A DNA stretch of 64,000 nucleotides from Candidatus Flexifilum breve (lineage in GTDB: Bacteria > Chloroflexota > Anaerolineae > Aggregatilineales > Phototrophicaceae), in the NCBI GenBank assembly GCA_016717205.1, contig JADKGC010000004.1, positions 310,001 through 374,000 of the forward strand, in the 5' to 3' direction. How positions within the stretch are numbered: position 1 is the stretch's first letter; each line of letters opens with the position of its first letter. Below, piece by piece: positions 60,832-64,000 of this stretch. A model generated the notes under the pieces. That model saw only the letters and a program-made list of their open reading frames with translations. It was not told where the DNA came from and made no database searches. Made by a program: the position numbers and the translations under genes.

Positions 60832-61800
60832 TCATAAGCCGATCCGGTAAATCACCACATCATCGCCTTTCATGCCCACCAGGGTTTGTCCGCGCAGTGG
60901 ATTGATACAGTCCGCGCCGGCATGGAAATCAGGCGGCATCGGACAGCGTGTCAGTACCGCTTCATTCGGGATGTCTACAATACACAGCTCATCTCTTGAT
61001 TCACCGCCAATCTCGATGATTAACTGTTCGCCTAAAAATGTAAGTACACCGAATTCATCATTTTCATTGTCTATGTCGAGCAGATTTTCCAACCCTCGCC
61101 CCAGAAGTTGCATATCTACCAACCTCCACACCCATACGAAGGGACCGTCGATGCCAGCCATAAGCTGCCCACTGGCTGAAAACGAGATGTAATGCATGGT
61201 CCTGAAACTTGCAGAAGGCGAAATGAATAGTTTTTGCTGTGCGATTTGTCTGTCATGGTGCTTGAAAAAGAATACCCCTATCAGATGATCGCCGCCTGCA
61301 TGATGAAGTGCCAGCGTATCGGATGGAATGTGGAGAATCGAATGTGGTTCTGACCAGTAGTCAAAATCATCCGGGCGTACTTTAGGCATTGGAACAAATG
61401 TGATTTCTTCCAGTGTCACCGCATCCAGCAGCGCCAGTTTCCCACTCCCATCGTCATTACAGAGCGTCGCCCACAACTGCTGACTGTCTGCCGTGAAGCA
61501 GACATCATCACCGTAATGCTGTACTCCGGGATAGGTATACATTTTTACCACCTGTCTACCGTCAAGGTGCGCGACTCGGATTACGCCGTCTCTCATGTTT
61601 GCCAGTGCTGTACCGTTGGGAGAAACCGTTGCCCAGTGCGAATCGGGAAGGTGGATTATGCCGCTTTCCTGCCTGGTGAGCGCGTCGAACATACGCCATT
61701 CGCTGCCATATCGCAGCGCTACCCAGCGTCCATCCGCTGAGAGTTCAACCCGGTGCGGTCTACCGTCGATTTGCGCGACTTGCTTAAGAGTCAGCATCAC
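60832..61800 (-). CDS. beta-propeller protein (paralogue of 63093)
   Basis: 322 residues without signal peptide. WD40-like strands: VELSADGRWVALRYGSEWRMFDALTRQESG, VSPNGTALANMRDGVIRVAHLDG, VCFTADSQQLWATLCNDDGSGKLALLD, and a C-terminus LRGQTLVGMKGDDVVIYRIGL. It shares whole segments with the gene at the right edge, a tandem duplication now separated by the GyrB-like gene. Confidence 0.78.
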   Translation of the reverse strand: MMLTLKQVAQIDGRPHRVELSADGRWVALRYGSEWRMFDALTRQESGIIHLPDSHWATVSPNGTALANMRDGVIRVAHLDGRQVVKMYTYPGVQHYGDDVCFTADSQQLWATLCNDDGSGKLALLDAVTLEEITFVPMPKVRPDDFDYWSEPHSILHIPSDTLALHHAGGDHLIGVFFFKHHDRQIAQQKLFISPSASFRTMHYISFSASGQLMAGIDGPFVWVWRLVDMQLLGRGLENLLDIDNENDEFGVLTFLGEQLIIEIGGESRDELCIVDIPNEAVLTRCPMPPDFHAGADCINPLRGQTLVGMKGDDVVIYRIGL

Positions 61801-61908
61801 TATTCCCTTTACAACAACTTACCATCACTTTTTTCACGTAGCCATATCAAGCAGAAGAGTGATATGATTTAGGACAGAGCCCAAGCTGAGCGAAGTAAGG
61901 AAACATGC

Positions 61909-63063
61909 ATGGATTTCTACCCTGATGACGACCTCACAACTGTTCCACTGACACCCCGCGATCTCGTGCGTTTGCGCCCTGCGATGTACATTGGCGGGAC
62001 AGATAGCCGCGCTCTGCATCATCTGCCTTATGTAGTTCTCGATCACATGGCGGAGGAGGCATCCATCGGGCGCTGCACCCATATCGCCATTGAATTGCAC
62101 GATGGGGATTGGATTTACATTCAGGATAACAGCGATGGACTGCCTGTTGCCCCATACAAGAACACCCCATTTACCCAGATGGAAGCATTGTTGCGGCACA
62201 TTGGCTACCATAAAGGGCAGATTGAACCTGATCGCTATAGGAGTGTTGGCGGCATTCATGGTTTGGGTTTGGCGGTGGTCAATATGCTCTCCTCAAGGAT
62301 GTTGGTACAAAATGACCGTGAGGGCTATCGATATGAGCAAAGTTTCCATACAGGGAAGCCAGAAATGCCGCTGATTCGCATACCGCTCGATAACCCAAAA
62401 CAATCTGGAACACTCTTCAAATTTCGCCCTGATGACTCTATTTTCCCCCAAACTACCGTTGATTATGACCGCCTGAGTCAACGTGCCCAGGAACTTGCCT
62501 ACCTGATTGGTGGGTTGCACATTGCTGTTCACGATCTACGTACTGGTTCGCTGCAAGTAGGTGCGTTTCTTTACCCCGGCGGACTGAAGGACTGGGTAAG
62601 CGATCGGGTAGCATCTGACGACCGCTTCCATGATCCCATCTACAGTCGCCATGAGTTAGACGTGGAGCGGGAGCATGGAATTACTACCAAAATTGGAATT
62701 GAGGTCGCCATCCAATTCTCTGCTTCAGGCACTGGTCAGCAGGTCAGTTATCTGAATACGGTGCAAACACCAGATGGAGGGACACACCTGGAGGCATTGA
62801 AACAAGCGATTCTTAACAGCCTCAATCAGCAACGTGCAAATCTGCCAGCATTCGCTCACCATTCATCGCTCCAGTGGGAGTCCATTCAACCATATGTGAC
62901 GGCAGTTATTGCTGTCCAGCATCCTTCTCCAGCATTTGTTAGTCCTACAAAAGTGAAACTTGCCAGTACAGAAGTTCGTGAACCTATCGAACATCTGGTT
63001 GCAGAAGCCATGCTGCAAATTGATACGACAGCCATGCAGCGAGTTTTAACGCATGTGAAGTAG
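61909..63063 (+). CDS. GyrB-like ATPase/transducer protein, catalytically altered
   Basis: 384 residues, about half of GyrB. LRPAMYIGGTDSRALHH, a DNSDGLPV loop, SVGGIHGLGLAVVNMLS (ATP lid glycines), a transducer with NTVQTPDGGTHLEALKQA, and PTKVKLASTEVR in place of the QTK loop all align with GyrB. No TOPRIM or C-terminal domain follows. Numbering runs level with E. coli GyrB: catalytic Glu42 is Val42 and Mg-ligand Asn46 is His46, while Lys337 is kept in PTK. It may bind but hardly hydrolyse ATP. The only plus-strand gene at this end, between two propeller paralogues. Confidence 0.82.
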   Translation: MDFYPDDDLTTVPLTPRDLVRLRPAMYIGGTDSRALHHLPYVVLDHMAEEASIGRCTHIAIELHDGDWIYIQDNSDGLPVAPYKNTPFTQMEALLRHIGYHKGQIEPDRYRSVGGIHGLGLAVVNMLSSRMLVQNDREGYRYEQSFHTGKPEMPLIRIPLDNPKQSGTLFKFRPDDSIFPQTTVDYDRLSQRAQELAYLIGGLHIAVHDLRTGSLQVGAFLYPGGLKDWVSDRVASDDRFHDPIYSRHELDVEREHGITTKIGIEVAIQFSASGTGQQVSYLNTVQTPDGGTHLEALKQAILNSLNQQRANLPAFAHHSSLQWESIQPYVTAVIAVQHPSPAFVSPTKVKLASTEVREPIEHLVAEAMLQIDTTAMQRVLTHVK

Positions 63064-63092
63064 GTTTCCATTCCCTTTACTGCGACCTACCA

Positions 63093-64000
63093 TCAACTTT
63101 CATTCAGGCTCAACCGATAAATAACCACATCATCGCCTTTCATGCCCACCAGCGTTGGTCCATGCAGCGCACCTGTATAAGCTGGGAGGGTAAAATCCGG
63201 TGGCAACGGATGACGTGATAACACCCGATCATTTTCAATATCAACAACACGCAGCTCGATTTGTCTTCAAGGAGGACAATCAATTGTTCCCCGATAAACG
63301 TCAATTCTGCGACTCGTTTTCGCTCCCCATAGAGTGCATCCTGCTCTTCGTCATCAAGAACATTCCAAAGTACATCACTATCCATGTTCTTCATTTGCCA
63401 GACCCATACCTCTCTGCCACCTACGATACCTGCAAAAAGCTGCCCACTCCCTGAAAACGCCGTTTCACTCATAAACGACAGGTCACTATCTGGCGCAATA
63501 TACACAGGATGTTGTTTGATTTGCTTCTCGTGATGATTGAAAAAGAATACCCCTAACAAACCCCAGAAATCGCTGTACACGTGCTGAAGCGCCAGCGTAT
63601 CGGTAGGAATATGGAGTCTCATCTCCGGTTCTATCCATGTCGGTTCATCAACTCCTTCCGCTACGGGCATAGGTACGGAGTCAATCTCTTCCAGTGTTGC
63701 TGCATCCAACAGTGCCAGTTTTCCTGCACCCTGTTCATCCCAGAGCGTTGCCCACAACCGCTGGCTGTCTGCCGTGAAACAGACCATACTGCCGGGATAA
63801 TCTCCGGTTGGATGCGGATATGTCTTCTCTATCAGTGATCCATCGAGACGAGTTACCTTCAATGTGCCGTTCTTCAACAGTGCGAATGATCTGCCATCAG
63901 GGGAAATAAACCCGGAGAAATCGGGTACTCTGCCAGTTTCTTGCCTAGTAAAGGCATCAATCAAATGCCACTTATCGCCGTATCCCAGCACTAGCCAATG
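63093..64000 (-). pseudogene. beta-propeller paralogue, frameshifted, runs off the window
   Basis: Open from the window edge (LGYGDKWHLIDAFTRQETG) and parallel to the protein at 60832 through VCFTADSQRLWATLWDEQGAGKLALLD to ERKRVAELTFIGEQLIVLLEDK. After this the frame at 63270 is lost. The correct tail (IELRVVDIENDRVLSRHPLP, then LVGMKGDDVVIYRLSLNES) continues in another frame to TGA 63093. The uncorrected frame stops at 63140. The N-terminus lies outside the window. Confidence 0.72.

Overview
The window looks like a chromosomal segment of a GC-rich Chloroflexota bacterium, probably Anaerolineae-like. This is inferred from protein style: NurA with a stand-alone HAS-barrel protein, a 2TM-domain Ser/Thr kinase, FHA, PspC, baeRF and TPR proteins, a PPOX/F420-type flavoprotein, and very abundant short palindromic repeats. 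No rRNA or other phylogenetic marker is present, so the assignment is tentative.

Layout. 1-49,400 is the host backbone. 1-7,640 holds a partial hydrolase, nurA plus a HAS-barrel protein, membrane and secreted proteins, an esterase, a GT-C glycosyltransferase broken by a repeat, and a GNAT. 7,840-11,670 is a polysaccharide-type operon (UDP-glucose dehydrogenase, flavin amine oxidase, flippase-like protein). 11,800-22,510 holds envelope and signalling genes: bactofilin-like, FHA, PspC/LiaF-like, beta-propeller, alginate-lyase-like, Ser/Thr kinase, and a deoxyribosyltransferase/TIR-like protein. 22,960-29,030 holds a DCC protein, a DUF4230 protein, a P450-like protein without the heme cysteine, a polyprenyl glycosylphosphotransferase, a GT4 and a PPOX protein. 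29,130-37,760 holds WD40, a MecA-like PBP, an orphan tail-tube protein, an L,D-transpeptidase, an ABC exporter, baeRF and GlsB. A tRNA-Leu(UAA) follows, then secreted and TPR proteins, a vanadium haloperoxidase, an aminotransferase, a histidine kinase and a hydrolase up to 49,270.

49,401-64,000 is a visibly AT-richer integrated element. A large serine recombinase sits at its left edge and its ORF reads into the first codons of a divergent host gene (PHP-type, truncated after about 18 residues) beside a 23-bp dyad that is a good attL candidate. Inside follow two small proteins (one RHH-like), a XamI-type restriction-modification pair, a sigma-factor-like protein preceded by a possible structured RNA, and a YciI protein. 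Then comes a one-strand array of immunity-type genes: DUF4274, HEAT, Imm1, pentapeptide, SMI1/KNR4 and relatives, with several frameshifted. The array ends with two paralogous beta-propeller genes around a GyrB-like ATPase/transducer protein whose catalytic residues are replaced. The right end is outside the window. As a whole it resembles a recombinase-carried orphan-immunity (interbacterial defence) island.

The backbone is strewn with four classes of dispersed repeat: GTAGGG(G/A)C-type palindromes, CCCCTCCCCGAATTC-type palindromes, CAAAGGCGCAAAG-type inverted repeats, and TGACAGTTCACAGT-type repeats at gene ends. They combine into composite modules. One copy breaks a gene, one sits in frame inside the same gene, and one supplies the signal peptide of a lipoprotein.
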